The notes: generated by a model from the letters alone, not told the origin. Counted from the first letter of the stretch, positions 41,079 through 51,556 are shown. The stretch is 64,000 bases of DNA from Verrucomicrobiota bacterium (GCA_963205275.1 CAUJIH010000027.1:1-64000), one strand, 5' to 3'. A program made the numbers and translations.

Positions 41079-43634
41079 TCAAAACTCGGGCCACTCGTGT
41101 TTCGGATAGCGGCCTCGGAGTTGGGTTCGGATCGCGGGGTAACTGCCCGTCCAGAAGGTGGATAGGTTTTCGGTTACCTGAATCGGGCGGTGATTCGGCG
41201 CTAGGATCTCGATGACGATGGGAACGCGGCCATCGCAGACAGTGGGCGTATCTCGCCGTCCGAAGATATGCTGGATCAGGACAGAGATGCGAGGTTTCTC
41301 GCCGAGACGGTAGTGAACTCTGGTGGTCCGTCCGTTCGACAGTGCGATTGTTTCGGGAGCCAGTCGATCCAGTGCCGCGACTTGATGCGGCGGAAGCCAC
41401 TGGTGGAGGGCCTTCCAAACTGGGCGGTCCTTGATTTGAGAGTAACTGACTGCTCCTTGGCAGATCTGCTCGAGGATGAGGAGCTTTGATTCGTCGTCGA
41501 TCAGGGTCAAGCCATAGTCAGGACAGTGTTCGGCGACGAGGGCAATGCGGGCAAACCATAGGTCCACCTTTTCATCCCAGGCTTTGAGATTGAGTTCGCC
41601 CGCGAGCACGCGTTGCGCAAGGAGTAGAGCTGCCTGCTCGCCTGGGGGCTCGCCGCTGACTCGTGATTCGATGACAAGATCGCGGAAGCGACGCTCTCGT
41701 CGCGCTTCGACGCGGCGCTGGCGCTCGTCCCAGAGGGCGCCGTTGTGCTCGTGGAAATCCTGTGGGAAAAGTTGGCGCAACCAGTCTTCCGCGATCCGCG
41801 TGCAGAGGGATAGCTTTACGGATACGTCTTTGCCTTCGACTTCGATCATCTCACTGGCGATGAAGAGTCCAGCGTCTTTCTCCGAGGCGACGCTCTCTTT
41901 CTCGAGGATTCCGCGTCGTCCTCCGACGACTGCACAGGAAAGGGTGGATGGACTCAGTCGCAGAGCTAGGCGGTCTGAAAAACCGCTGAGAAGAATGCGA
42001 GCTAATGTCTCTCCGTCTGGTTCACCGAGATCAGATGGATTGAGAGAATCTGCCGGATGACTCCATCGCGAAGCGATCCGGACGAGTTGCTGGCTAATAC
42101 GGTCCACATCGCGGGCAGCTCCGGCGTGAATGCCGAGACGTTCGCCGAGTTCGGAGCGGAACTGATTTGTCTCCATTTGTTGCCATGCGCGCAGGAGAGG
42201 CTGGAAGTCGGAGACATCATTTGGCTGAGCGAAGTCAGAGGGCATCAGGTGATCGGAATGGCGCTTCCGGAGCGGGAACAGAGAACGCGCCTGAGTGAGT
42301 GCTACGATGCGGGCGATGGGGAGTAGGCAGTTGCGGCGGGAGGCTTCCAGGAGAATGCGAGCGTAGCGCGGAGGAACTGGAGCCTGCCCCATGAGATGGC
42401 CATCGGGAGTCAGCGATTCATTCTGATCCAATGCTCCGAGTTCCTGCAGTCGGCGAATTGCCTCATCGAGCCCCTTGGGATCGGGAGCCTCGAACCAGGG
42501 AAAATCGCGAATGGTGCGAACGCCGCTGGAACAGAGAATGAGCACGGCCTCGGTCAGGTCCATGCGCTTGATTTCGGGTGGCGTGGTGAGTTCGCGCTGC
42601 TCGCTTTCCCGCCAGAGTCGGATGGCGACTCCCGGAGCTGTGCGCCCCGCTCGCCCGGCCCTCTGATCGGCGGATGAGAGCGAAATTTTCTCTATGTGTA
42701 GTGTATTGATTCCCCGCCGGGAGTCGAAGGATGCCCGTCGCTCCAGACCCGAATCGACGACGAGTCGTACTCCGTCGATGGTGATAGAGGTTTCCGCGAC
42801 GTTCGTCGCCACGACGATTTTTGGTTTTGTTCCGGATTGAACCGCAGCATCCTGTCGAGCTGGAGGCAGCTCGCCGTGCAGTGCATGGAGGTCGAATGCG
42901 GAACTCCACGAGGCGCGGCGAAGAACATCGAGCGTCTTCTGGATTTCGTATTGTCCAGGCATGAAGACGAGGATGTTTCCCTTCACTCCTGTATCCTTTA
43001 GATGCTCATGGATCGCTCGTGCTGCGTGATCCCACAATTCGCCGCGGTGACGCTCTCGCGGTGGGGAGTAGAGAATCTCCACTGGGTAGGTTCGCCCCGA
43101 GGAAATGAGATGTCGGGTGGTCGGTCCAAGGTAAGCACAGAGAGGAGCTGTCTCTAGGGTGGCGGACATCGCGATCACCTTCAAATCGGGCCGTAACGTG
43201 CGCTGAACATCGAGACAACGAGCTAGGCTGATGTCGCCGAAAAAGTGTCGTTCGTGGAACTCGTCCAGAACCACGGCCGATATGTCGGCGAGATCGGGCT
43301 GTTCGAGGAGTTTTCGGATCAGAATCCCTTCCGTAATGAAGCGGACACGGGTTTTGCGCGAGACTGCGGATTCAAAGCGCACCTGATAACCGATCTCCTC
43401 ACCGAGCCGACTCGCTCGCTCTTCGGCGACTCGTGCGGCCAACATTCGAGCGGCGAGACGACGAGGCTGGAGCACGTAGATTTCCCCCGAATCACAGAGA
43501 CCGCTTTCAAGAAGGAATTGGGGAATCTGAGTGGATTTCCCCGAGCCTGTAGGAGCCTCGACGACGATGCGAGCTTGATCCTCTCGCAGGGCAGCGAGAA
43601 AATCAGTCTCGAGTTCGAAAATGGGGAGACGCAT
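41079..43634 (-). CDS. hrpB: ATP-dependent helicase HrpB
   Basis: A DExH-box helicase of 851 residues. Motif I is VVEAPTGSGKSTQIPQFL, Ia is QPRRLAARMLAARVAEE, II is VVLDEFHERH, III is IAMSATLET, V is VVATNVAETSITI and VI is SADQRAGRAGRTAPG. Then come the HA2 helical part (RMDLTEAVLILCSSGV) and the C-terminal HrpB domain ending with HVQVTENLSTFWTGSYP-like residues (IQVTENLSTFWTGSYPAI) and RGRYPKHEWPE, the family hallmark. The exact cellular role of HrpB is unclear, with RNA metabolism suspected. ATG 43634 is used; the longer start is GTG. Confidence 0.95.
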   Translation of the reverse strand: MRLPIFELETDFLAALREDQARIVVEAPTGSGKSTQIPQFLLESGLCDSGEIYVLQPRRLAARMLAARVAEERASRLGEEIGYQVRFESAVSRKTRVRFITEGILIRKLLEQPDLADISAVVLDEFHERHFFGDISLARCLDVQRTLRPDLKVIAMSATLETAPLCAYLGPTTRHLISSGRTYPVEILYSPPRERHRGELWDHAARAIHEHLKDTGVKGNILVFMPGQYEIQKTLDVLRRASWSSAFDLHALHGELPPARQDAAVQSGTKPKIVVATNVAETSITIDGVRLVVDSGLERRASFDSRRGINTLHIEKISLSSADQRAGRAGRTAPGVAIRLWRESEQRELTTPPEIKRMDLTEAVLILCSSGVRTIRDFPWFEAPDPKGLDEAIRRLQELGALDQNESLTPDGHLMGQAPVPPRYARILLEASRRNCLLPIARIVALTQARSLFPLRKRHSDHLMPSDFAQPNDVSDFQPLLRAWQQMETNQFRSELGERLGIHAGAARDVDRISQQLVRIASRWSHPADSLNPSDLGEPDGETLARILLSGFSDRLALRLSPSTLSCAVVGGRRGILEKESVASEKDAGLFIASEMIEVEGKDVSVKLSLCTRIAEDWLRQLFPQDFHEHNGALWDERQRRVEARRERRFRDLVIESRVSGEPPGEQAALLLAQRVLAGELNLKAWDEKVDLWFARIALVAEHCPDYGLTLIDDESKLLILEQICQGAVSYSQIKDRPVWKALHQWLPPHQVAALDRLAPETIALSNGRTTRVHYRLGEKPRISVLIQHIFGRRDTPTVCDGRVPIVIEILAPNHRPIQVTENLSTFWTGSYPAIRTQLRGRYPKHEWPEF

Positions 43635-43850
43635 CGACGGAAGGAAGATCACGGGCGTTTTTGGTACACGGTCGAGGAGAGGAAGCCGAGTGGTTTCAAC
43701 GCTGATTTTACGATTTCAAGCTGGTTTGTCGATGGGTTTGCATGAAGTCCGTGCTCAGAAAGTCTGTGGAAAACTCGAATTCATCTCGAGATACTTAAAT
43801 CCGGTTTGATTGCACCTCGTTGAAAATACGATCCTTCTGGACATCCTGAC

Positions 43851-43874
43851 ATCGACTTGTGAAAACGAGTCGAT
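43851..43874 (+). promoter_or_regulatory. GNRA-capped hairpin in the leader of the Aas-like gene
   Basis: ATCGACTTGT-GAAA-ACGAGTCGAT forms a 10-bp stem with a single G-U pair and a GAAA tetraloop, 30 bp before the ATG at 43905. There is no T tract, so it is not a terminator. In RNA it would be a very stable leader structure close to the ribosome-binding region; a regulatory or stabilising role is inferred. Confidence 0.5.
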
Positions 43875-43904
43875 ATTTCGGAAAAGCAAGGCACATTCCC
43901 TGAT

Positions 43905-46058
43905 ATGAGCCAGCGCGACTTACTCGAATTGCACGGTGAAGAGAACATTCCCGCTGGCGGAGTTCTCATCATTCCCAATCGACTCTCCTTTCAGGATTTG
44001 CTCCATCTGGAAAAGTATTTTCAGGGACGGAAAGTCGCGTATCTGTTTGATCGAGGATTCACCTATGATCCGCCTCTCCGAGGCAGGATTGAAAAAAACG
44101 GCACTGCGATCATCGAATTTTCTTCGAACGAGGAGGCAAAGGATTCCTTCAAAAAAGTGCTTCATCAGCATCTGGGAGAAGATGGGCTGGCGATTTTCGT
44201 GCCGGGCATCGTAAAGGTAAATCCGGCCCAGATCATGACGGTTCCGTCTGCGGTTCTCCGTTTTTTGACTTCGTCCGGAGCGCCGGTGTTGCCGTTGTTC
44301 ATCGATCATCCGGAGGAGACTTGCCTCCGAGTGGAGTCTCGGTCGGACATTGAGCGGGTCGTATTTTCCTTCGGATCGCTCCTTCAGCGCGAAGCTGCGA
44401 ATCTGGCGAATTATACGGAAAATTTTCTGATTGCCTCTGAAACTGCGTTTTCGGCTCGTCCTCTTTTGAAGAGTCACCTCGCTTGGGAGATTCTAAAGGG
44501 GCTGAAGAGATGTGGAAAATCGGCAGAAATCTTCGACGGGAATGACGATAGCAGCCTTTCCTACGACAGACTGCTGGCAGCGGCGATGGTGCTCTCCCGA
44601 GCGATCCGGAAAGCCACGCAGAAGAAGCGCGTGGCGATCATTCTCCCGCCGGGCAAAGCGGGAATTCTGGCTAACCTGGGCGTGTTGTTCGCAGGGAAAG
44701 TGCCCGTCAATCTGAACTTTACCGCCGGAGAGCGGGCCATCAAATCCTGTATCGAACAGGCGAATTTGGATTGTTTTATTTCCGCTCAGCGGTTCATGAA
44801 GCGCTACTCTTCTTTTCCTTGGCCGGAAGAGGGAAATATGATGTTGCTGGATCGCATGCTCCCCGGATGGAAGGTTCAAATCGGTCTGTGTTACGCTCTA
44901 TCGAAAATTCTGCCTGCGTCGATGCTGGCTCGAATTCTGGGCATTCCTAGGGAGGGTGGGCATGAGGAGGCCGTTCTGCTGTTCACGAGTGGTAGTTCCG
45001 GCGATCCAAAGGGTGTAGTTTTATCTCATCGGAACCTATTGGCGAATGTGAACCAGTTCGGTGCCCGAATCGATCTGCATCCGTATGACAAGGTCCTGGG
45101 CTGTCTCCCGCTCTTTCACAGCTTCGGCTGCGCCGTAACGATGTGGTATCCTCTGTTGGAAGGAATCAGTGTAGTAACTTACCCCAATCCTCTCGATACA
45201 GGAAAGTTGGCAGAACTGATCGAGCAACACTCGGTCCGGCTACTATTGGCGACCCCTACTTTTCTGCGAGGATATCTCCGGAAGGCGACGAAGGAGCAAC
45301 TCGCTCCCCTAAAGTTGGTGATCACAGGTGCAGAGAAGCTCCCTCCGGCGATTGCGGAGGCATTCGAAGAGAGATTCGGCAAATGCGTGCTTGAGGGATA
45401 TGGCCTCACAGAGACCGCCCCCGTGACCAATGTGAATCTTCCGGACGTCGATGGAGCGAACGATCCGTGCTGTCCGGTTTTACCGAATCACCGATTTGGA
45501 TCCGTGGGTCTCCTGATCCCCGGCATAGCTGTCAGGATCACCGATCCGGATACGCAGGAGCCGCTTCCCTTACATCAGCGGGGGATCATCTGGTTCCGTG
45601 GGGCGAATGTGTTCGAGGGCTACCTCGAGCAGCCAGAGAAGACGAGGGATGTGATCAAGAATGGCTGGTTTCGTACGGGCGATCTTGGTCGCTTGGATGA
45701 GGACGGATTTCTCTACATCGAAGGGCGACTGTCGCGGTTCTCCAAGATCGGAGGGGAAATGGTGCCACATGAGACCGTCGAGGATCTGATTAATCAGGCG
45801 ATGAAGCATTCTGAGGATGAGCGAGTGATCGCTGTGACGGGAGTGCCGGATGAAGCGAAGGGGGAAGCCCTAGTTCTCCTGAGTGCCGATCCAGATACTG
45901 ATATTAACGAACTGCGGAGCAGGCTCACCGAGGAAGGTATCCCGACGTTGTGGATTCCTAAAAAAGTGATTTCCGTGGAGAAGATTCCGATTTTGGCATC
46001 CGGAAAGCTGGATATCAAAGCCTGTGAGGAGATCGCTCGGAATGACGGAATTCAATAG
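43905..46058 (+). CDS. Aas-like acyltransferase/acyl-ligase fusion with degenerate acyltransferase
   Basis: A 717-residue fusion laid out like E. coli Aas. Residues 1-175 resemble a PlsC acyltransferase (ENIPAGGVLIIPNRLSFQD). The H-x4-D motif reads N-R-L-S-F-Q-D, with Arg26 where the catalytic His should be, and the FPEGTR-type motif reads FVPGIVKVN; catalysis there is doubtful. From about 215 an AMP-binding ligase is intact: LLFTSGSSGDPKGVVLSHRN, GYGLTETAPVTNV, GWFRTGDLGRLDEDGFLYI and SGKLDIKACEE. It probably activates fatty acids onto ACP or CoA, or scavenges lysolipid acyl groups. Native start ATG 43905; no partner gene is adjacent. Confidence 0.85.
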   Translation: MSQRDLLELHGEENIPAGGVLIIPNRLSFQDLLHLEKYFQGRKVAYLFDRGFTYDPPLRGRIEKNGTAIIEFSSNEEAKDSFKKVLHQHLGEDGLAIFVPGIVKVNPAQIMTVPSAVLRFLTSSGAPVLPLFIDHPEETCLRVESRSDIERVVFSFGSLLQREAANLANYTENFLIASETAFSARPLLKSHLAWEILKGLKRCGKSAEIFDGNDDSSLSYDRLLAAAMVLSRAIRKATQKKRVAIILPPGKAGILANLGVLFAGKVPVNLNFTAGERAIKSCIEQANLDCFISAQRFMKRYSSFPWPEEGNMMLLDRMLPGWKVQIGLCYALSKILPASMLARILGIPREGGHEEAVLLFTSGSSGDPKGVVLSHRNLLANVNQFGARIDLHPYDKVLGCLPLFHSFGCAVTMWYPLLEGISVVTYPNPLDTGKLAELIEQHSVRLLLATPTFLRGYLRKATKEQLAPLKLVITGAEKLPPAIAEAFEERFGKCVLEGYGLTETAPVTNVNLPDVDGANDPCCPVLPNHRFGSVGLLIPGIAVRITDPDTQEPLPLHQRGIIWFRGANVFEGYLEQPEKTRDVIKNGWFRTGDLGRLDEDGFLYIEGRLSRFSKIGGEMVPHETVEDLINQAMKHSEDERVIAVTGVPDEAKGEALVLLSADPDTDINELRSRLTEEGIPTLWIPKKVISVEKIPILASGKLDIKACEEIARNDGIQ

Positions 46059-46100
46059 GAAATTCAAGGGGATTCTCCCTTGTAGCAGAGAAAGTGAAAG

Positions 46101-46159
46101 AGGATGGCGGTGAATTTTTTCGATCCTATCCTTGCATTATTGTTTAATTTCGCCATCCT
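46101..46159 (+). repeat. 9-bp inverted repeat in the hppA leader
   Basis: AGGATGGCG at 46101-46109 is complemented by CGCCATCCT at 46151-46159 across 41 bp of AT-rich DNA that includes a T6 run. It lies 53 bp before the hppA start. It may be a regulator site or a leader fold. Confidence 0.4.
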
Positions 46160-46211
46160 TCCCCCTTTCTAAACTTTACCCACCCCGATACTATCCTTCA
46201 ACGAACTCGTA

Positions 46212-48389
46212 ATGAATTTGCTTGTGATTTCTCTCCCCTGCTTTGGTGTTCTGGCTCTGGCTTATACCTTCTGGCGCTCTGCCTGGATTGAAAAGCAGGA
46301 TCCTGGATCGGACCGAATGAAACAGATCGGCGGCTTCATCAGTGAAGGGGCGATGGCTTTCTTGCGTGCTGAATATAAGGTTCTCGCGATCTTTGTTCTC
46401 TGTGTGGCGGGTTTACTGATTTTCGGTGGACTGAAAGACCCAGTGAATAGCTCGCCGTTTGTGGCTTTGTCCTTCGTGGTGGGAGCTCTCTGTTCCGCAT
46501 TAGCAGGGTTCATCGGGATGCGTGTCGCTACGAAAGCGAACTACCGCACGACGCAGGGAGCGCGAGTCAGCTTGGGTGAGGGACTGAAGATTGCCTTTGC
46601 GGGTGGTTCGGTTATGGGCATGGGGGTCGTGGGACTCGGCTTACTCGGGCTGGGAATTCTGTTCGCGATTTTTTATCATCAGATCGGAAATGATGCGACT
46701 TCGGTGGCTCGGGTCATGACCATCGTCACTGGTTTCTCTTTTGGGGCTTCTTCCATCGCGCTCTTCGCTCGTGTCGGTGGAGGAATTTATACGAAAGCTG
46801 CGGATGTCGGAGCGGACTTGGTCGGAAAGGTAGAGGAGGGGATTCCGGAGGATCACCCGCTGAATCCAGCGACCATTGCTGACAATGTGGGCGATAACGT
46901 CGGCGATGTGGCCGGAATGGGTGCCGACCTCTTTGAATCCTACGTGGGGGCGATTATCGGCACCATGGTGATCGGGGCAACCTTCGTCGGACTATCGGAG
47001 TTCTCGAACATGCCTCTGGGCGGAGTTCTCTTGCCCATGCTCCTTTCTGGACTTGGAATCGTAGCGTCCATCATCGGTGCTCTACTGGTGCGAGTGAAGG
47101 AGGGTGGAGATCCTCAAAAGGCGCTGAATTTTGGCGAAATTGTGGCAGGTGTGATTCTTCTCGTCGGGACGTGGATTATTGTGAGACAATTGCTGCCGGA
47201 GAAATGGACGGTGGAGGGGCATGACTATAGTGCGATCGGTGTTTTTGGATCGATTGCGGTGGGGCTCGTAGCGGGTATTGCGATCGGCTATGTCACGGAA
47301 TATTATACGGGAACGGATAAGAAGCCGGTGCTTGGAATCGTGAGGAAATCCTTGACCGGGTCGGCGACTAATATCATCGCTGGTCTAGGAGTGGGGATGA
47401 TGTCCACTGCGATTCCAGTGATCCTGCTGGCGGTGGCGATCCTTGTTTCCTATCAATGGGCGGGCTTGTACGGCATTGCGATCGCTGCGGTGGGAATGTT
47501 GGCCAATACGGGAATTCAGCTTGCCGTGGATGCCTACGGACCAATTTCGGACAACGCGGGCGGAATCGCCCAGATGAGCGAGTTGCCAGAGGAGGTGCGC
47601 GAACGCACAGATAAGCTCGATGCAGTCGGCAATACGACCGCAGCGATCGGAAAAGGTTTTGCCATCGGCTCTGCGGCGCTGACGGCGCTGGCTCTTTTCG
47701 CCGCCTTTAAGACGACTTGGGAGGCGACGCATGGGGCAAAGCTCGTGATTGAGATTACGGATCCGCGTGTTGTGGCTGCTTTGCTGGTCGGGGCGATGCT
47801 GCCTTTCCTATTCTCCGCCTTCTCCATGGAGGCAGTCGGACGAGCTGCGATGTCGATGATTGAAGAAGTGCGACGCCAGTTTCATCAGATCCCCGAGTTG
47901 GAAAAAGGATTGGCAGCGATGAATCGCAACGAGGGGAAAAATGTCAGCGAATGGTCTGATGCGGATCGACATGATTACGATATCGCTCTCAAGAGCGCGG
48001 AGTATGGGAAGTGCGTAGAGATTTCTACGAAGGCGGCAATTCGGGAAATGGTGAAGCCCGGCATTCTGGCCGTGGCAGCTCCTGTAGGGGTTGGCTTCCT
48101 CGGCGGGCCTGAGATGCTCGGTGGAATGCTCGCAGGAGTTACGGCGAGCGGAGTTCTGCTGGCGCTCTTCCAATCGAATGCTGGTGGGGCTTGGGACAAT
48201 GCGAAGAAGATGATCGAAGGTGGAGTCGTCGTGGAAGGGCAGCGATTAGGGAAGGGAACTCTTGCACATAAAGCAGCGGTGGTAGGTGATACTGTGGGCG
48301 ATCCTTTCAAGGATACCTCAGGGCCCTCACTGAATATCTTGCTCAAGCTGATGAGCGTCGTGGCCTTAGTGATCGCCTCGATGATCTGA
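46212..48389 (+). CDS. hppA: Membrane-bound ion-pumping pyrophosphatase (K+-dependent type)
   Basis: A 725-residue, about 16-helix pump that couples PPi hydrolysis to cation export. The hydrolytic centre is visible in [24 protein letters not shown] stretches ([20 protein letters not shown]) and [34 protein letters not shown] has the Glu in the position used by Na+-type and K+-dependent pumps. In [20 protein letters not shown] the residue after the double T is Ala rather than Lys, which marks the K+-requiring branch; Na+ and dual Na+/H+ pumps occur there. It ends [18 protein letters not shown]. The ATG at 46212 gives normal length. Pump ion is unproven. Confidence 0.95.
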   Translation: MNLLVISLPCFGVLALAYTFWRSAWIEKQDPGSDRMKQIGGFISEGAMAFLRAEYKVLAIFVLCVAGLLIFGGLKDPVNSSPFVALSFVVGALCSALAGFIGMRVATKANYRTTQGARVSLGEGLKIAFAGGSVMGMGVVGLGLLGLGILFAIFYHQIGNDATSVARVMTIVTGFSFGASSIALFARVGGGIYTKAADVGADLVGKVEEGIPEDHPLNPATIADNVGDNVGDVAGMGADLFESYVGAIIGTMVIGATFVGLSEFSNMPLGGVLLPMLLSGLGIVASIIGALLVRVKEGGDPQKALNFGEIVAGVILLVGTWIIVRQLLPEKWTVEGHDYSAIGVFGSIAVGLVAGIAIGYVTEYYTGTDKKPVLGIVRKSLTGSATNIIAGLGVGMMSTAIPVILLAVAILVSYQWAGLYGIAIAAVGMLANTGIQLAVDAYGPISDNAGGIAQMSELPEEVRERTDKLDAVGNTTAAIGKGFAIGSAALTALALFAAFKTTWEATHGAKLVIEITDPRVVAALLVGAMLPFLFSAFSMEAVGRAAMSMIEEVRRQFHQIPELEKGLAAMNRNEGKNVSEWSDADRHDYDIALKSAEYGKCVEISTKAAIREMVKPGILAVAAPVGVGFLGGPEMLGGMLAGVTASGVLLALFQSNAGGAWDNAKKMIEGGVVVEGQRLGKGTLAHKAAVVGDTVGDPFKDTSGPSLNILLKLMSVVALVIASMI

Positions 48390-48452
48390 AGCGCTCTTTC
48401 GACAGAAAAGCATTGCGAGCGGCGCGGAACATGGTGAACTTGCGCCACGAGC

Positions 48453-50087
48453 ATGTACCCCACGTCGAGTCAGCACGAGTCTGTGTCCCAGAGACGAGAG
48501 TCGCCGGAGAGATCGCGGCGAAAGAAGTTGCGCTGGGATTTGGCTGCGCTGATCGATCTGGAAGCTTATCAGGCAGCTGATGAGAATGAAGATCGTCAGA
48601 AACTGAAACAGAGAGATCGTGCGTTTTATCTGGCGGAATCCTTCAATTCTGCGGTGGATCGGGGTGTGGTTCTACGGCGGTGGGTGGAAAGTCGCAGGGA
48701 GGAGAATCGAGAGAAGAATTCTGGTCAGATATCCTCCAGCACCGGAGAACTGACGGAAGAGATTTGGCGCAAGGTTCGCCGATGGGGAGGGTATGGCTGT
48801 ATACTCCTAGGTGGTCTTTACACATGGGGCGCGCTGAATGTAACGGGACGCCAGGTGAATGTGACGCTGTTTTGGACGGTAGCCGTGTGTCTTCCGCTGT
48901 TCCTTACAGTTCTTGGAACGCTCTCGCTGCTGAATCGAAAAGGTCGGAGAGGCGGCGGAGTGATTGCCCCACTGCTCAGGGATTTCGCTCTGAAAAAGGC
49001 TCAGGAGGCCGCCCGTCTCCTGAGACAACGAATTTCATCGGAAAATGCCCAAAGGGCGGAAGAGTTGCACGGTCTGGTGCGGCGCTATTTGGCAGGACAC
49101 GAGGGAGTATTGCGGGTTTACACCATCCATCTGGGATATTCTCTGAGCTTGGGCTTTGCGATGGGAATCGTGCTCGCGATAGTCTTGTTTCGCCTAGTTT
49201 CGTATCAAGATTACGGCTGGCAGACGCATACGGGCTGGCTGACGGCGGAGCGAATGCACGACATCGTGGAGGATGTGGCCCGTCCGTGGTCCTGGATCGA
49301 TGGTTTTGGCGACGGGCATGGCTTTCCGAATCTGGAGCAGACAGAGGCGACTCGAATCTATCGGAATCAGCCACTATTGCAGCCACAGCCGACGGCCAGC
49401 GAAGCCTGGTCGGCTTTTCTGCTGGGGAGCGCTCTCGGTTATGTCTTTTTCCCTCGATTGTTCTTGTTTCTGATCGCCGGGATTCGGGTAAGGCGAATCG
49501 TGTCGATGGAGGATTTTTCGAAATACGACGCCCTATGGCGGAGAATGACGGTGGCGACTGTCGAGATTGCCCCCCCTTCTCCAGAGGAGGAAGTCGAGCT
49601 TCCAGCAGGGAAACAAATCAGATCGGTCACCGAAGCTGAGCCGCCCGGAATTTCTGCGACTGAGAGCCTTCTGCTGCTCCCTTCTGACAATGAAAGGCTT
49701 CCCGATATGGAGAGATTGCGGGCTGGACTCATTCAGGAGCACAGTCTTGATTTCGGCGCTTCAGAAATTTTGCCTTCTTTGCCTTCAGCGCGCCGCGACT
49801 TGATCACGCAGTTGGCAGGTCGTGAGATTCATCGGATCGTGCTGGTGCAGGAGGTGTTTCAGGTTCCGACAGATAGCTTGCTGAAGCTCTTGAAGGCGTT
49901 TCGAAGCGAGATCCGTGGAGTTTTTCTACATATCGTGCTACTGGGCAGTGGAGAAATCGATGAAAATTACCGTACCGCATGGAATGCCCGACTTCGTTCT
50001 CTAGGTGATGCCCGATTGTTGTGGCACGAGTTAGTGATCCCGCAGGAGAATACGACAGCGAATTTGAGCGGAGGGGGGGAAGCATGA
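48453..50087 (+). CDS. DUF2868 membrane protein
   Basis: A 544-residue protein of the DUF2868 family. The N terminus ([20 protein letters not shown]) is soluble and charged. Membrane helices follow at about 112-130 ([17 protein letters not shown]), 140-157 ([18 protein letters not shown]), 225-250 ([19 protein letters not shown]) and 325-350 ([20 protein letters not shown]). A cytoplasmic C-terminal domain ends in [20 protein letters not shown], and the reading frame ends inside ATGA shared with the next start. In other bacteria DUF2868 is next to a DUF3482 GTPase, as here, so they likely act together at the membrane. Function is unknown. Confidence 0.87.
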   Translation: MYPTSSQHESVSQRRESPERSRRKKLRWDLAALIDLEAYQAADENEDRQKLKQRDRAFYLAESFNSAVDRGVVLRRWVESRREENREKNSGQISSSTGELTEEIWRKVRRWGGYGCILLGGLYTWGALNVTGRQVNVTLFWTVAVCLPLFLTVLGTLSLLNRKGRRGGGVIAPLLRDFALKKAQEAARLLRQRISSENAQRAEELHGLVRRYLAGHEGVLRVYTIHLGYSLSLGFAMGIVLAIVLFRLVSYQDYGWQTHTGWLTAERMHDIVEDVARPWSWIDGFGDGHGFPNLEQTEATRIYRNQPLLQPQPTASEAWSAFLLGSALGYVFFPRLFLFLIAGIRVRRIVSMEDFSKYDALWRRMTVATVEIAPPSPEEEVELPAGKQIRSVTEAEPPGISATESLLLLPSDNERLPDMERLRAGLIQEHSLDFGASEILPSLPSARRDLITQLAGREIHRIVLVQEVFQVPTDSLLKLLKAFRSEIRGVFLHIVLLGSGEIDENYRTAWNARLRSLGDARLLWHELVIPQENTTANLSGGGEA

Positions 50088-51556
50088 AAATTCCGGCATT
50101 CGTCGTGGCAGGTCAGCCGAATGATGGAAAGACAACGGTTGTCTCGACACTAACGGAGGATGATCAGATGAAAATTAGTCCGATCCCTGGCTCGACACGG
50201 ATGTGCCGTGGCTATTCGATGCGTGTGGATGGGCTAGATAAGGTCATCATTTACGATACGCCAGGATTTCAAAATACCGGTGCGGTCCTGGAATGGACGC
50301 GAGAGCACAGCCGTGAATTTGTAAATCCGGCGCAGGCTTTCATTGATCAGCCAGAGCATCGAGAAGAGTTCCCGGATGACTGCGAAGTGCTGAGACCGAT
50401 CGCCGAGGGCGCGGCAGTGATCATGGTCGTGAATCCCGCCCTTCCTGTAATGCAGGATAACCGCTATCAGGCGGAGATTTTTCGCCTCTGTGGAGCGACG
50501 CGTGTTGGTCTGTTGAATATGAGAGCCGGGGCGCAGCCACAATATCTTGATGACTGGACGGATCTTCTGAAAAAGGAAATGAATACTTGGCAGAAGTTCG
50601 ACGCCTGCGAGGCCGTGTTCACGGATCGTGTGGAGCTACTGAAAGTCTTTGCCACGGCGACTCCAGAGTGGAAGGAGCAGATGGATGAGGTGATCGTCCT
50701 GCTGGAAGCCTCATGGAGAGAGCGTCTGGCCCAAGTGGCAGAGGGTGCGACTCGACGCCTGCGGAGTATCGTGCGCTATCGGACGACAGAGACGGTCTCT
50801 TCTGACGGAGAAAGTGAATTGCTGAAACAAAGACTGGAAAAAAGGGTGTGTGATGAGGTCAGGAAGATCGAGGAGGACTTTCGCAGCGAGATCTGTCGAA
50901 TTTTTCGCCACAGTCAGAATCACTGGCAAGGAGGGGCGGAGCTGGATGTGGATATTTTCAGCGCGGACGTTTGGGAGCTTTTTGGGATGTCGAAGAACGG
51001 ACTCATCATCGCCTCAGCCCTGACCGGTGCTGGAGCTGGTGCCCTGATTGATGTCGCGACAGGAGGTACATCTTTGGGGCTTGCTGCTCTCATCGGAGGA
51101 GCGATCGGGGGAGTCTCCGCTTTTATGGCTGCAGGGAGTGCTGTGCAGATGGAATTGCCAGAGCTTCGTCTAGGCCCCTTGCGAATTCCGCGCAAAAAAA
51201 TCGGTGGACAGTCCGTGAAGGCAGGCATTCAGCGTCGATCTAAATTGCCAGGCATTTTGCTTGATCGGATGGTGGCCTATGCCGAGGATGCTGCGAGTTG
51301 GGCGCATGGACGGCGAGGGACTGAGCCTACCTTATCCGCGGAGCGGCGGAATCGGAGTTTTTGCAATGAGCTAGAACAGAGTCCACATCAAAGCGAAGCG
51401 GGAAAACTCCAAGCTCTGGTGGAGTTGTGGTACAGGACCCGAGAATCGTCAGTATTTATCGCCGGAGATCAGCAGCAGGCGATCCAAGAGAGCGAGCGCT
51501 GGCTGACAGATCGGATTGAGAGGCGGCTGCGCGAGAGGACGATGGGGAAGGGATGA
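50084..51556 (+). CDS. DUF3482 GTPase
   Basis: A 490-residue GTPase. G1 is VAGQPNDGKTTVVSTL (residues 7-22), G2-like Thr in PIPGSTRMCRGYSM, G3 IYDTPGFQNTGAVL; the N-K-x-D motif is not obvious, and the base-recognition loop may use LLNMRAGAQPQYL. The C-terminal DUF3482 part has a hydrophobic hairpin (NGLIIASALTGAGAGALIDV, then GLAALIGGAIGGVSAFMAAG) that could insert into membrane. Start ATG 50084 overlaps the DUF2868 stop (ATGA) with a strong GGAGG-rich SD, so the two are translationally coupled. It converges with holA, 8 bp between stops. Confidence 0.87.
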   Translation: MKIPAFVVAGQPNDGKTTVVSTLTEDDQMKISPIPGSTRMCRGYSMRVDGLDKVIIYDTPGFQNTGAVLEWTREHSREFVNPAQAFIDQPEHREEFPDDCEVLRPIAEGAAVIMVVNPALPVMQDNRYQAEIFRLCGATRVGLLNMRAGAQPQYLDDWTDLLKKEMNTWQKFDACEAVFTDRVELLKVFATATPEWKEQMDEVIVLLEASWRERLAQVAEGATRRLRSIVRYRTTETVSSDGESELLKQRLEKRVCDEVRKIEEDFRSEICRIFRHSQNHWQGGAELDVDIFSADVWELFGMSKNGLIIASALTGAGAGALIDVATGGTSLGLAALIGGAIGGVSAFMAAGSAVQMELPELRLGPLRIPRKKIGGQSVKAGIQRRSKLPGILLDRMVAYAEDAASWAHGRRGTEPTLSAERRNRSFCNELEQSPHQSEAGKLQALVELWYRTRESSVFIAGDQQQAIQESERWLTDRIERRLRERTMGKG

